A DNA stretch of 64,000 nt from Clostridiales bacterium (GCA_015069615.1 SVIF01000001.1:62001-126000), one strand, 5' to 3'; counted from the first letter of the stretch, positions 8,491 to 17,695 are shown. The notes: generated by a model not told the origin, from the letters alone. Numbers and translations: made by a program.

Positions 8491-9924
8491 TTATGCGTTT
8501 CCGCCCCTGTGTTTCATCAGAAGTTCGCGCTTTAAGTTATACAATTTTTCGGATAAGTCCACCTTATAAACGTGGGGTTGATCCAAACGCTTGTATTCTT
8601 CCCAAAAAGTAGCCAGTTCCTTTTGGGCAAATGCACGAATTTCCATTACCGAAGGGGAAAAGTACACCTGTTTCCCTTCATCAAACACCGTGATATGCAA
8701 GGGTTTTACCGAATATTCGGTAAAGGTGGTTTTTTTCCACGTTTCTACGGGGTGGAATACGGTTAAGGGTTTAGAGGTATCAATTTCTTCCCCGCTTAAA
8801 CAAATAAGGTCTGCTTGCGCCATACCCGCTTTGTCGTAAATGCGGTAGGTGGTTTTTAAGCCGGGGTTGGTAATTTTCGCTTCGGTTTCACTGATTTTGA
8901 TTTTGGGAACCATTTCCCCGCCCTCGTAAACCGCAGACATTTTGTACACCCCGCCAAGCGCGGGCAAATCATCACTGGTGATAAGTTTGGTTCCTACCCC
9001 CCACATGTCAATACAAGCGCCTTGCTGTTTTAAAGAGGTGATAAGCTTTTCATCTAAATCCCCGCTGGCACAAATCACCGTATCGGGGAAGCCTGCGTCA
9101 TCTAACATCTTGCGGGCTTTTTTGGATAAATACGCTAAGTCCCCACTATCCAAACGAATCCCTACGGGTTTATGCCCCGCCGCCTTTAATTCGTTAAACA
9201 CGCGGATGGCGTTGGGAATCCCGCTTTTCAGCACGTCGTACGTATCCACCAAAAGCATACACGCATCAGGATACGTGTCTGCGTAAGCGCGGAAAGCCGT
9301 ATATTCGTCCTTAAAATTCATAACCCAACTATGCGAATGGGTACCCGAAACGGGAACACCGTATTTTTTTCCCGTAAGCACGTTAGAAGTGGAACCACAA
9401 CCGCCGATTACCGCGGCGCGTGCCCCGTCAATCCCCGCATCAGGGCCTTGGGCACGGCGTAAGCCGAATTCCATTACTTTGCCGCCGTTTGCAGCGTGGC
9501 AAACCTTTGCCGCTTTGCTGGCAATTAAAGTTTGATGGTCAATAATATTTAGTAGGGCGGTTTCCACAAGTTGCGCTTCCCACAAAGGCGCGCTTACCGT
9601 TAAAATAGGTTCTTGGGGGAACACCACAGTGCCTTCCTTTACGGCGGTCATTGTACCCGTAAAGCGGAAGGATTGCAAAAGGGTTAAGAACCCTTCGTCA
9701 AATAAATTTAAAGAACGAAGATAGGAAATTTCTTCTTCCCCAAAATTTAAGCCGTTGATATATTCTATCGCTTGTTCAAGCCCCGCCGCTACCGAATAGG
9801 TAATTACGCGGTTTGCACGGAAAAAGATATCAAACACGGCGCGTTTTTCGTGTACGCCCTGCTTATAGTATCCGTACATCATGGTCAATTGATACAAGTC
9901 CGTAAGTAACGTAAGATTTCGCAT
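8491..9924 (-). CDS. pncB: Nicotinate phosphoribosyltransferase
   Basis: 477 residues, typical of the PncB form. Seen are the N-terminal LLTDLYQLTMMYGYYKQ, the active-site GLRRAQGPDAG, the SGTHSHSW motif with the phosphorylatable histidine, and GIRLDSGDLAYLSKKARK. It makes nicotinate mononucleotide from nicotinate and PRPP in NAD salvage. It follows the unknown membrane protein by 11 bases, so it is likely in one operon with lgt. Confidence 0.97.
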   Translation of the reverse strand: MRNLTLLTDLYQLTMMYGYYKQGVHEKRAVFDIFFRANRVITYSVAAGLEQAIEYINGLNFGEEEISYLRSLNLFDEGFLTLLQSFRFTGTMTAVKEGTVVFPQEPILTVSAPLWEAQLVETALLNIIDHQTLIASKAAKVCHAANGGKVMEFGLRRAQGPDAGIDGARAAVIGGCGSTSNVLTGKKYGVPVSGTHSHSWVMNFKDEYTAFRAYADTYPDACMLLVDTYDVLKSGIPNAIRVFNELKAAGHKPVGIRLDSGDLAYLSKKARKMLDDAGFPDTVICASGDLDEKLITSLKQQGACIDMWGVGTKLITSDDLPALGGVYKMSAVYEGGEMVPKIKISETEAKITNPGLKTTYRIYDKAGMAQADLICLSGEEIDTSKPLTVFHPVETWKKTTFTEYSVKPLHITVFDEGKQVYFSPSVMEIRAFAQKELATFWEEYKRLDQPHVYKVDLSEKLYNLKRELLMKHRGGNA

Positions 9925-9935
9925 ACTCTCCCCCG

Positions 9936-10421
9936 TTAATCCTTGCGGTTTACGTCCTCAAACGTTTTTAGTGTGGGAAGTTCAACCGGTTCTTCAGGCT
10001 GTGCTTCTTCCACAGCTTTTCTTTCTGCGTAAGTTTGATAGCCTTCTTGTTCGTTTTTTCCAATATCCTTTTTATTGCGTAAAGAAATCAACACTGCAAA
10101 CGCAAAGGTAATTACACACAGTACCGCAATACCAAGTATAATTGTGTGCACGGTTGCCGTAGTTAGCGAAGCCGCTAACGTAACCCCTGCCGAAGCAAAT
10201 AAGCCCGTGGCGATTAACACGTAGTTATAACGGTTTGCCGTTTGAACTGCGCGAATAAAGAGTACGAAGGATAAACTGATTCCCGCACAAACAAAGAACC
10301 AGTAGTTATGCGCGGTTCCAAAATCCACCACGCCATATTCTACAAGTAAATGCACGGTAAACGCAGCAAGAACAACTGCAACCGAAGCCATTAAGGACCA
10401 GTATTTTTTCAGCACGTTCAT
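9936..10421 (-). CDS. Unknown four-helix membrane protein
   Basis: 161 residues: four hydrophobic segments (~10-30, ~40-58, ~68-88, ~92-112) and a charged cytoplasmic tail (~115-161) rich in Glu and Lys, ending TFEDVNRKD. No family is recognised. It lies between lgt and pncB with gaps of only 21 and 11 bases, so it is co-transcribed with them; AAGGGGGAA precedes the ATG. The location hints at an envelope role, but nothing in the sequence shows a reaction. Confidence 0.75.
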   Translation of the reverse strand: MNVLKKYWSLMASVAVVLAAFTVHLLVEYGVVDFGTAHNYWFFVCAGISLSFVLFIRAVQTANRYNYVLIATGLFASAGVTLAASLTTATVHTIILGIAVLCVITFAFAVLISLRNKKDIGKNEQEGYQTYAERKAVEEAQPEEPVELPTLKTFEDVNRKD

Positions 10422-10442
10422 TTCCCCCTTAATCAGTATTCT

Positions 10443-11294
10443 TTATTCTTGCATATCCGAAGGCGGGATTTCGTCCCCCCCTTCGTCCGATTGTTTTTCA
10501 GGCAAAATTTCTTTGGTGGGTTGCCCCTTTTTCTTGCGGAAATACAAAATTAAAAGGGCACCTACAACGCCACCGATCACCAGCATTCCCGAAAGCAGTT
10601 GGGATACGCGGATACCCGTATTGCCTATATACAAACTATCCGTACGCATACCTTCCACCACTAAGCGTTCCAAGCCGTACCAAACGAAGTATGCCATGGT
10701 TACAAGCCCGTCCGCTTTTCCGCGGTACCGCCAAGCAAACACAAACAAAAGCGCGAAACCAAGCAAGCACCACATGGATTCGTAAAAGAAAGTGGCTTGA
10801 TAATATGCCCCGTCAATTTCCACGCTGAAGGGTAAACCGAAATATTTGGGATTCGTTACCAGTTCCCCATGTGCTTCTTGGTTGAAAAAGTTGCCCCAGC
10901 GGCCGATGGCTTGCCCTAAAATTAAAGCGGGCACCAATACGTCCCCCAATTTTAAGAAAGAAACTTTTTTCCAAAGACAGATGATAAGAACGCCAAGCGC
11001 CCCACCGATTACCCCGCCGTAAATGGCAAGGCCACCTTTGCGAATATTAATCATTTCTAAAAAGGAATTGTAATTTTCCCATTCAAAAATCACGTAATAA
11101 ACGCGTGCACCTATAATGGCAAGGGGAAAAATTACCACCATCATATCCAAAAGAATATCCGCGTTTATCCCCCTACGTTTCATCAGTAGCCAAGCGATAA
11201 ACGAACCTGCCAGCATTCCGCCAACCATCGTCAAAGCGTAAAAATAAATGGGGAAGCCGAAAACTTCTATGTAATTTTTCATAAGCAGTTGCAT
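10443..11294 (-). CDS. lgt: Phosphatidylglycerol-prolipoprotein diacylglyceryl transferase
   Basis: 283 residues with seven expected membrane helices and the Lgt signature GRWGNFFNQEAHGE. The conserved arginine and tyrosine residues occur in RVYYVIFEW. It transfers diacylglycerol to the cysteine of prolipoproteins, the step before LspA. The ATG at 11294 is chosen because GGGGG lies 5 bases upstream; the next Met (residue 5) has no site. A strong promoter lies at 11364-11392. An acidic tail (~260-283) is extra. Confidence 0.95.
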   Translation of the reverse strand: MQLLMKNYIEVFGFPIYFYALTMVGGMLAGSFIAWLLMKRRGINADILLDMMVVIFPLAIIGARVYYVIFEWENYNSFLEMINIRKGGLAIYGGVIGGALGVLIICLWKKVSFLKLGDVLVPALILGQAIGRWGNFFNQEAHGELVTNPKYFGLPFSVEIDGAYYQATFFYESMWCLLGFALLFVFAWRYRGKADGLVTMAYFVWYGLERLVVEGMRTDSLYIGNTGIRVSQLLSGMLVIGGVVGALLILYFRKKKGQPTKEILPEKQSDEGGDEIPPSDMQE

Positions 11295-11296
11295 AG

Positions 11297-11334
11297 CGCC
11301 CCCACGTTTTTGCGCTTGCGCCTACGTGGGCGCC
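11297..11334 (-). promoter_or_regulatory. Leader hairpin that pairs with the lgt ribosome binding site
   Basis: GCGCCCACGT and ACGTGGGGGCGC (one bulged G) form a ~10-bp stem around a loop containing GGCGCAAGCGC. The 3' arm contains the GGGGG Shine-Dalgarno of lgt, so the fold would hide the ribosome site. Role is inferred. Confidence 0.5.
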
Positions 11335-11363
11335 CGCAAACAAAATAAATGCAGTATACAGAT

Positions 11364-11392
11364 ATTATAACACATCAATCTCCGTTTGACAA
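11364..11392 (-). promoter_or_regulatory. Sigma-A promoter of the lgt operon
   Basis: On the minus strand TTGTCA (11387-11392), a 17-base spacer, and TATAAT (11364-11369). Transcription would begin near 11357, giving a ~60-base leader. The rest of the 11295-11604 gap holds this promoter, the hairpin and the mazF terminator; I see no gene in it. Confidence 0.85.
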
Positions 11393-11413
11393 CCTTCTAT
11401 GCAAAATTTTCAC

Positions 11414-11441
11414 AAAAAAATTCCCGTTTTTTAAAAACGGG
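11414..11441 (-). terminator. Terminator downstream of mazF
   Basis: CCCGTTTTT/AAAAACGGG with a one-base centre; the minus-strand side is followed by AATTTTTTT. It lies ~160 bases after the mazF stop; the stretch between holds no gene I can support. Confidence 0.8.
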
Positions 11442-11604
11442 ACGTATTTATGGAGTGTTTTTACGTTGTTTCGGCTTAAATTTTTGCTTTTTTGCTTATC
11501 ACTATCCAGCCAAGCCAGATAAGCGAAGTACGTTTTGGGTATCTTTGCGCTTTTTGTTGCGTGTACTTTTGGGGAATATTTTCCCCTTCCCACCGCCAAC
11601 ACAG

Positions 11605-11982
11605 TTAACCGATATCCGCGTTGGGTTCTTCTGCCGCCATGGAAAATCCTAAGGAAATTAAAAGTGCCGTATCCACACGTTGCATAGTTGCCATTTCCAG
11701 CATACCGATTCGTTCCTTTAATCTGCGTTTGTCCAACGTGCGAATTTGTTCAAGAAGAACAACGGAATCCCGTTGCAGACCGTACGTGTCCGCCGAAAGT
11801 TCTATGTGTGTAGGAAGGCGCACTTTATTAAGTTTACTGGTTACCGCTGCGGCAATTACGGTGGGACTATACTTATTGCCTATATCATTTTGCACCACGA
11901 GAACGGGGCGAATTCCCCCTTGTTCACTACCCACCACAGGGCTTAAATCCGCATAATACAGTTCACCGCGCCTAACGTTCAT
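11605..11982 (-). CDS. mazF: MazF/PemK-family endoribonuclease toxin without adjacent antitoxin
   Basis: 125 residues with the MazF (NdoA/EndoA) layout: [29 protein letters not shown], then the conserved VIAAAVTSK and the [12 protein letters not shown] segment. Bacillota MazF cuts mRNA at specific U-rich sites. Normally a small antitoxin (EndoAI/MazE type) is encoded just upstream. Here the 190 bases upstream hold a terminator of the previous gene and no ORF with a ribosome site, so the toxin is either an orphan or its antitoxin lies elsewhere. The family fit is good. Confidence 0.93.
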   Translation of the reverse strand: MNVRRGELYYADLSPVVGSEQGGIRPVLVVQNDIGNKYSPTVIAAAVTSKLNKVRLPTHIELSADTYGLQRDSVVLLEQIRTLDKRRLKERIGMLEMATMQRVDTALLISLGFSMAAEEPNADIG

Positions 11983-12110
11983 ACTCCACCCGCAAAACGT
12001 CCTTCGTAAAAATTTCCGCCTACGATACCTTATGAAAAAACATAAATTTTCGTTACGGAAAGAACGCCTTTTTACACGGATTTTACCCTATTTTTTACAC
12101 TTTTATACAT

Positions 12111-12145
12111 AAAAATATCCACCCCGCTTTTATAGAGGTGGACGT
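12111..12145 (-). terminator. Terminator after the HEAT-like gene
   Basis: TCCACC (12118-12123) pairs with GGTGGA (12137-12142); the minus-strand T-rich tail is ATATTTTTATG. It separates the 12176-13033 gene from mazF. Confidence 0.7.
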
Positions 12146-12175
12146 TAAATTTTACAATAAAACGTATTACTTTTG

Positions 12176-13033
12176 TTAGGAAACGGTATCTTCCTCCGTT
12201 TCCGCGTTTTTTACGGCGTGGAAAAAGCGGTCGTGCGAAAAATCGCGTTCCTTTTCGTATACGCCGCCAAGCGATTCTATGGCACTGCGCAGTTCTTGAA
12301 AGGAAACGTAATCCAACCCTTCTTGCTCTATGGCACGATACAACGCAGGTAGGGCACGTTCATCCCCATACTTAGACAAATACTGTGCGTAAAGGGGCAA
12401 TTCGTCGTCGTGCGCGGTGAACGCATCCATTAAAATTACAAAGGCTTTTTCGCTTTTCTTTCCTTCTACGATTACGTCAAGCAGCATAGTTTTGGTGTTT
12501 TCGTCCGCCCCGTCGTAACGAGCTAAAATTTCATCCGAAACCATCTCTGCGTGGACGGCAAGCATTTCAATCATCAATTCTTTTTCGGGAATAGAATACG
12601 TGCTGTCAAACACCCCGTTTACGTACGTATTTAGGGGCGCGGTAGAACCTAAATCTTCTAATAAATTTACCGCGAAGAAGAATAATTCTTCTTCGGTTTT
12701 GGGGGTAACGAGGGATAGTAACGCAGTTTCCGCTGCGGGTGTTTGCATAATTGCATCACATAAATAATCGGGTACGGACACCCCTTGTTTTACGTATGCG
12801 GCAAGAAGGTTCACTTGCTCCTCCCCACTGAGTTTCACGAAGTACGAACGGGGGCTTTCCCCGTCTAATTCCATTAAGGGTGCATCCCCAAAATTTTCGT
12901 ATAATTCGGGCAATTTTTCTTCCCATTCTTCTTCGGTAAACTTACCCACGTTACGGCTCATCACCGCACGTAAATGTTTTTCAAACAGTTTATCAATATC
13001 AATCGGTTTCACAACATTCCTCCCAAATTTCAC
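12176..13033 (-). CDS. Unknown helical-repeat protein (HEAT-like)
   Basis: 285 residues, all predicted helical, with no membrane segment or signal. Short helix pairs recur (for example AFVILMDAFTAHDDELPLYAQYLSKYGDERALPALYRAIE), a pattern seen in HEAT/armadillo-like proteins. No catalytic motif is seen. The first 35 bases overlap the end of the TPR gene, so the two are translated together and their products probably work together. Function unknown. Confidence 0.7.
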   Translation of the reverse strand: MKFGRNVVKPIDIDKLFEKHLRAVMSRNVGKFTEEEWEEKLPELYENFGDAPLMELDGESPRSYFVKLSGEEQVNLLAAYVKQGVSVPDYLCDAIMQTPAAETALLSLVTPKTEEELFFFAVNLLEDLGSTAPLNTYVNGVFDSTYSIPEKELMIEMLAVHAEMVSDEILARYDGADENTKTMLLDVIVEGKKSEKAFVILMDAFTAHDDELPLYAQYLSKYGDERALPALYRAIEQEGLDYVSFQELRSAIESLGGVYEKERDFSHDRFFHAVKNAETEEDTVS

Positions 13034-14726
13034 GTATTTCTTCTGCGTCCGTATTGAACATCCGCGCTAATTCTTTCGCCCCCACGCCTGGCATCAATTC
13101 CCCACGGGAAAACAGCACTGCGGCAAGCGCATCCTCACTAAATTCGGTAAGACGTTTTAACTTACCTTTCATTTGCATTCCGTAATACAGCGTATCTGCT
13201 GCAGACGCAAGTTTATCACATAGTTTTTCCCCGTCTTCCACCACGCAAAGTAAGGATACTGCGCGCGCGTAGGCGGACTTAAGGGCGGGCAAATTCGCCG
13301 CCTCTGTTTCCAAAGGATGCAGTTTCAGTTTTCGGTACACGTACTGCACCACAATACCCGTATTTAAGCGAACCCCTTCTTCTAGCATACGGTGTACCGC
13401 GTACCCTTTCACTTCAATGGGAACGGCAGGGTGCATCAGTACTGACGATAAAAACGCGGCAGATTCCTTGGTTTTTAATTCGGCAAGCAAAGAAACCGTT
13501 TTCCATTTTGCCGTTTCGTACCCTTCCACGGGAAAAAAGCACCAAGAAACAGTGGGTAAAAAGGCTTTGCTTGCCACAAAACGCGCTCTTTCTTCTTTCC
13601 CCATTTTGGTAAATTCCCGCCATCTGCCTTCGTAATATTCCTTGGCAATATTTTGGGTTAGATAATACACGTGGGGAAAGGGGTCCTTGCGCTTTAATTT
13701 TCCCTTTTCTTCAGCGCGCTTATCTTCGTTGATCCGCTTATTCAACGCATCTACCAAGGGGTGCCACGGAGATAGTACCCGAAGGGTAGCAAGCGAATCT
13801 TCGGCCGTTTGAACGTTCCCCGTATTGTACGCGCAAATAGCGTTTAGGGTTAAAAAAGGCACGTCGTAAGGGTGTAACTCCAAAAAGCGCTCGGTTACGC
13901 TAAGCAAAAAATCGTCCCCACCTTCCTTAGCACAGAACACGTCCATTAAATACTGTAATTCTTCTTCGTCCTTAGGGGTGGCAAGTTTTAAGCGCGAGCG
14001 AACCTCGCTAAACTCCTCCTTCCCGTTTACGCAAAGGGCGCGATATAGTGCGTATAAATAGGTTACGTTATCTTTTTCATACGAAAGCGCTTCCCTAGCA
14101 AAAACTTCCGCTTGCTCGGTTTCATACCACAAGTTTTCATCATCCCCTTGGGTACGAAGCAAAGAACGTTTTGCAAGCGCCGTGGGGTATTCCTTTGCTC
14201 CAAACGGGATAGACGCCAAATTTTTATCCGCTTCACTGCGGAAATTTAAGGTGGCTAAATGGCGTGCGTTTTCCAAAATATGCGAATAATCCGCCAGTTC
14301 GTAAGGGTAAACGGTGCGGTAAGGGTTAAAGCGGTTTGCTTGCCCTTCCATAAACGCCATAAAATCTTCACTGTACTGCGGGGGTTCCTTTTCCGCGTCC
14401 ATATGCGTTAGGTAATAATTTGCGCCTTCCATCCGTTCGGAATACATCAAATTTTCTACTAGGCGAACACGCGCTTCCTTGCGCGCTGCAACACTTCTGC
14501 CCCCTTCGGCAAGGTATAAACACGCAATCGCCTCGTCGTACAGTTCCATGGCGGTATACACGTCCGCCATTTGCACGTGAATCATAGCGTTATTCGGTTT
14601 TAGCGAAAGAAGATAACGAAAAAGGGAAAGCGCACCAACAAGGTCGCCTTCATCCATTTTTGCGTATGCCGCACTTTCGTAAAAATCGCCGTCCTTGGGA
14701 AAGGACAGCACGCGTTTATCCTTCAT
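12999..14726 (-). CDS. Tetratricopeptide-repeat protein of unknown function
   Basis: 575 residues. The N-terminal third shows TPR-type pairs (AKMDEGDLVGALSLFRYLLS, then NAMIHVQMADVYTAMELYDEA). A further helical repeat region spans ~180-320, and the C-terminal half (~350-575) is helical with a tail NTDAEEIREIWEECCETD that resembles a helix-turn-helix-like end. No signal peptide, so cytoplasmic. It overlaps the HEAT-like gene by 35 bases; both look like scaffold proteins. Gene upstream is hslO, 43 bases away, same strand. Confidence 0.75.
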   Translation of the reverse strand: MKDKRVLSFPKDGDFYESAAYAKMDEGDLVGALSLFRYLLSLKPNNAMIHVQMADVYTAMELYDEAIACLYLAEGGRSVAARKEARVRLVENLMYSERMEGANYYLTHMDAEKEPPQYSEDFMAFMEGQANRFNPYRTVYPYELADYSHILENARHLATLNFRSEADKNLASIPFGAKEYPTALAKRSLLRTQGDDENLWYETEQAEVFAREALSYEKDNVTYLYALYRALCVNGKEEFSEVRSRLKLATPKDEEELQYLMDVFCAKEGGDDFLLSVTERFLELHPYDVPFLTLNAICAYNTGNVQTAEDSLATLRVLSPWHPLVDALNKRINEDKRAEEKGKLKRKDPFPHVYYLTQNIAKEYYEGRWREFTKMGKEERARFVASKAFLPTVSWCFFPVEGYETAKWKTVSLLAELKTKESAAFLSSVLMHPAVPIEVKGYAVHRMLEEGVRLNTGIVVQYVYRKLKLHPLETEAANLPALKSAYARAVSLLCVVEDGEKLCDKLASAADTLYYGMQMKGKLKRLTEFSEDALAAVLFSRGELMPGVGAKELARMFNTDAEEIREIWEECCETD

Positions 14727-14769
14727 AACTTTCCTTTGTTTTCTTCGGTGCCCGCAAGGGCTAAGCAGA

Positions 14770-15630
14770 TTAATCCTTTAATAGCGTTTGAAAATCTTCC
14801 CTACCGTATACGTATTCTTGCCTACAAAAATCGCAAGTTACGCGAATTTCCCCGTCTTCAATCAGCATGGTTTCTACTTCTTGTTTCCCCAAAGTTGCCA
14901 CACCGCGAATAAAATGTTCACGGCTACACGGGCAAACGTAAGATACGGGATAGGCTTCGTAAGAAATTTCCCCAAGTAAATCAAACAAGACCTCTTTTGC
15001 GGACATATTCTCAAACATAGAAGAAACTTTGCTTAAACGGGGTAACAATTCTTCCACTTTTTTAATATGTTCGTCTTCCGCGTCAGGCATGGGCTGGAAC
15101 ACCACCCCGCCAGCACCGTGGCAAGTGCCGTCCTTATTCACCAAAACGCCCAGTGCGATTGCGGTGGGTTGCTGTTCGGAATAGGTATAGTATGCGGCAA
15201 AATCCTGTGCAATTTCACCGCTAACGATATTGCAAGAGCCCACGTACGGTTCTTTTAACCCCAAACTTTTAACTACGGTTATTTTCCCCTGCGTACCAAC
15301 CGCCCCACGAACGTCCAGTTTCCCAAGTGCGTTGGGGGGTAAATCCACGGCGGGATTATCCACCGTAACACGAACTTCTAAACTGCTGTTTGCACACGCG
15401 ATGATTCTTCCGATAGGGCCGCCGCCCGCCACGGTTACCGTAAGCGCGTCCCTTTCGTTTTTTAAGGAAGTTGCCATGAAAGCCGTACCCGTAAGCGTTC
15501 TACCCACCGCTGCCGCCGCCGTGGGCGATAGCGCGTGTATTTGAATAGCGCGGTTTACCGTTTGGGTGGTTTTAAGTACGGCGAAAGCAATTTTTCCATC
15601 AAAGCACACGCCGCGCAAAAGTTCGTCCAT
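14770..15630 (-). CDS. hslO: Redox-regulated chaperone Hsp33
   Basis: 286 residues, normal for HslO. The C-terminal zinc redox switch is present: CPC (as VCPCSREHF) and CDFC about 30 residues later, giving the usual CXC-X27-32-CXXC. The N-terminal domain has RTLTGTAFMA and GGGPIGRIIACAN, both typical. It is activated by oxidation of the cysteines and holds unfolding proteins. A GGAGGAAG site precedes the ATG. Confidence 0.97.
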   Translation of the reverse strand: MDELLRGVCFDGKIAFAVLKTTQTVNRAIQIHALSPTAAAAVGRTLTGTAFMATSLKNERDALTVTVAGGGPIGRIIACANSSLEVRVTVDNPAVDLPPNALGKLDVRGAVGTQGKITVVKSLGLKEPYVGSCNIVSGEIAQDFAAYYTYSEQQPTAIALGVLVNKDGTCHGAGGVVFQPMPDAEDEHIKKVEELLPRLSKVSSMFENMSAKEVLFDLLGEISYEAYPVSYVCPCSREHFIRGVATLGKQEVETMLIEDGEIRVTCDFCRQEYVYGREDFQTLLKD

Positions 15631-15640
15631 CTTCTTCCTC

Positions 15641-15666
15641 CAAAAACGAACCGCTTTTAGCGGTTC
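15641..15666 (-). terminator. Terminator between the methyltransferase and hslO
   Basis: CGAACCGCT and AGCGGTTCG pair around a short A/T loop; on the minus strand TTTTTGG follows. It ends the 17695-15687 transcription unit. Confidence 0.8.
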
Positions 15667-15686
15667 GGAAACTTTAATATTTTCTC

Positions 15687-16415
15687 TTAATCCCGTTTAG
15701 CCCAAATGGAAAGCCGGTGGGATTCTTTCGTGTACGGCGCGCCGTTTTCCCCGCAAACGTCCGTAACCGTAAATCCGTTTTTATTTAACAGTTCAGTAAG
15801 CGCTTCCGCACTGTAAAAATACTGCGTATGGGATTCTTCGCTTTTTTCGTAAGCCCCGTCCTTGCGCTTAATAAAAAAGGATAAATCCATTTCCACACTT
15901 TTTTCGGTTTGGCGATTAAACCAAAGGTAGGTAAAATCCTCCCCGTCTTCTGCAAACACGTTGTTAGCAAGCACGGTTTTCAGTTTGTATTCGGAAGACA
16001 AATCTAAATAGAGAAGCCCTCCCTTTTTTACCGCTTTGGCAATGGCACGAACCGTTTTTTCGGCTTTCTCAGGGGGAACGTAATTAAATCCGTCCGTTAA
16101 AACGTAAGCAAAATCGTACGTTTCGGGAAGACGCAAAGCAGTCATATCCTGTTGAAATAAAGGGGCTTTTTTTCCTTGCAATAGCGCAGATGCCTTTTCC
16201 AGCATTTCTTGGGAAATATCCACGCCCGTCATACGGTAGCCTTCTGAAATAAGGCATAGCAAGGTTTGCCCCGTTCCACAGCCGATATCCAAGCCCTTCA
16301 GCCCCGCACCGCGCGCTTTTAATTGCGCCAACAAATACGCTTGTGCCTTTTCGTAGTCCTTACCCGTGATACGGGTATAGTACGAAGCCAGTGCAGAATA
16401 AGCGGAACCCTTCAT
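15687..16415 (-). CDS. Class I SAM-dependent methyltransferase
   Basis: 242 residues with the Rossmann SAM site LDIGCGTGQTLLCL (motif I), acidic VDIS (motif II) and the LTDGFNYV region (motif post-I to IV). The start MKGSAYSALASYYTRITGKDY resembles the family often annotated as YjjH-like or cypemycin-type methyltransferases, whose substrates are mostly unknown. It starts at the last base of the membrane-protein gene, so the two are co-translated. Substrate cannot be told. Confidence 0.85.
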   Translation of the reverse strand: MKGSAYSALASYYTRITGKDYEKAQAYLLAQLKARGAGLKGLDIGCGTGQTLLCLISEGYRMTGVDISQEMLEKASALLQGKKAPLFQQDMTALRLPETYDFAYVLTDGFNYVPPEKAEKTVRAIAKAVKKGGLLYLDLSSEYKLKTVLANNVFAEDGEDFTYLWFNRQTEKSVEMDLSFFIKRKDGAYEKSEESHTQYFYSAEALTELLNKNGFTVTDVCGENGAPYTKESHRLSIWAKRD

Positions 16416-17695
16416 TACTTACCGCCTTTTTTGCGCTTGCTGGAATTTTTGTAGGATTCCAACTTCTTACGGCGTTCTTCCGCCTTTTTCGCTTCTTCTT
16501 CCTTAATTTCGGTAAAGAATTTATATTTTTCGTCGTCCTTGTGTTCTTCTGCCCAAGCAGCGGCATCTGCCACCATTTTATCCTTTTGCTCTTTCAAACG
16601 TTCCAAGTCCTTACGGGTATAGTGTTCGGGCAGTTCGGTTACTTCAATATCGTCGTCAATCGGCTTTATGGGGGTGGAAATCAAGTGGTCGTCCGCCATG
16701 GACTTAAGCAATTCGCTTTTTTGCTGGCGATACTGCTGGAATGCGGCGGATTCTTTGCCCGTTTTTTCCTTTTTGTAAATACCGCGGTCCACCTTTGCCC
16801 CTTCAATTTGGGGATTAATGAACTTATCGTACGCCCATTGTGAATAGGTGGTCCAAAGCAGAAGTGCAAAGGAAATACCGATAAACACGTCCAGCATCAA
16901 AATAATTAAATAGAACGCGGAAAGATCCAACCACAAAAGCAAAAGCACGGGTAATGCAGCCAAGAAAAAGAAAATAACGTTAGTAATAATTAGCGCAAAC
17001 GAGAACATGAAAGAGTTCTTTAACAACTTAAAAATATTCATGTTATACGTAACGCCCATAGTAAGCATGTACGCCGTCATCATTCCCACAAACGCTAAAA
17101 GCAAATAGCAAAGGGTACGAATTAAAACTAAAAGCCATTCTGCGGCTTGCCCCACGGCAATCATATAGTTGATGTAATCCACACCGAACATAATGATTAC
17201 GGCAAAAAGGGAGAAAAATAGCATGGTCAAAATTACGGACTTAATATTTTTACCGATACCCCGCCAAAAGTCTGCAAGGGTTAAAACGCCTTCCGTCCAA
17301 ACCAAGTTACGAATTACGTACAATGCCCCCGAAAGCCCGATGGATGCAAACAGCATGGTAATGGGAAACAGCATGTAAAACGCACGGTTAGAAAGCAAGT
17401 TTAAAAGAGCTTCCTGACCTGCAGGCAAAGGGATAATGGGATAACCCGTAAACAGGTTTGCCGAAAAGGGCAACTGTTCGGCGTTGTACGCCAAAACGTT
17501 AAAACGCATTAACAACAATAAAAACAAGGGAATGAAGAAAAGCAAAACCAAAAGGTTAATACCCACAAGTTTAAAAAAGTTCCCCTTTAATACATCCCAA
17601 AACAAGGAAAAGCGGTTGGTGGGAAGGGTGCTTTTTGCGTAGTCGTCCTTCCTATCCACCCCTTGTATCATTTTTTGAAATAATCCGTTTGCCAT
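16415..17695 (-). CDS. YesL/DUF624-like membrane protein with long charged tail
   Basis: The start is the ATG at 17695 (MANGLFQKMIQGVDRKDDY) because TAAGGAG lies 6 bases upstream; the frame is open farther but without a site. About 426 residues. Residues ~28-300 hold six to seven hydrophobic helices, starting with the DUF624-like FSLFWDVLKGNFFKLVGINLL. Residues ~310-426 are a highly charged cytoplasmic tail with a likely coiled coil (KEEEAKKAEERRKKLESYK). YesL-like proteins sit near sugar uptake genes in Bacillus; the role is unknown. No sugar genes adjoin it here. Confidence 0.7.
   Translation of the reverse strand: MANGLFQKMIQGVDRKDDYAKSTLPTNRFSLFWDVLKGNFFKLVGINLLVLLFFIPLFLLLLMRFNVLAYNAEQLPFSANLFTGYPIIPLPAGQEALLNLLSNRAFYMLFPITMLFASIGLSGALYVIRNLVWTEGVLTLADFWRGIGKNIKSVILTMLFFSLFAVIIMFGVDYINYMIAVGQAAEWLLVLIRTLCYLLLAFVGMMTAYMLTMGVTYNMNIFKLLKNSFMFSFALIITNVIFFFLAALPVLLLLWLDLSAFYLIILMLDVFIGISFALLLWTTYSQWAYDKFINPQIEGAKVDRGIYKKEKTGKESAAFQQYRQQKSELLKSMADDHLISTPIKPIDDDIEVTELPEHYTRKDLERLKEQKDKMVADAAAWAEEHKDDEKYKFFTEIKEEEAKKAEERRKKLESYKNSSKRKKGGK

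Noticed and set aside
11375-11602. 75-codon minus-strand frame after mazF
   Set aside because: It runs through the intrinsic terminator at 11414-11441, has no ribosome site and no recognisable pattern.
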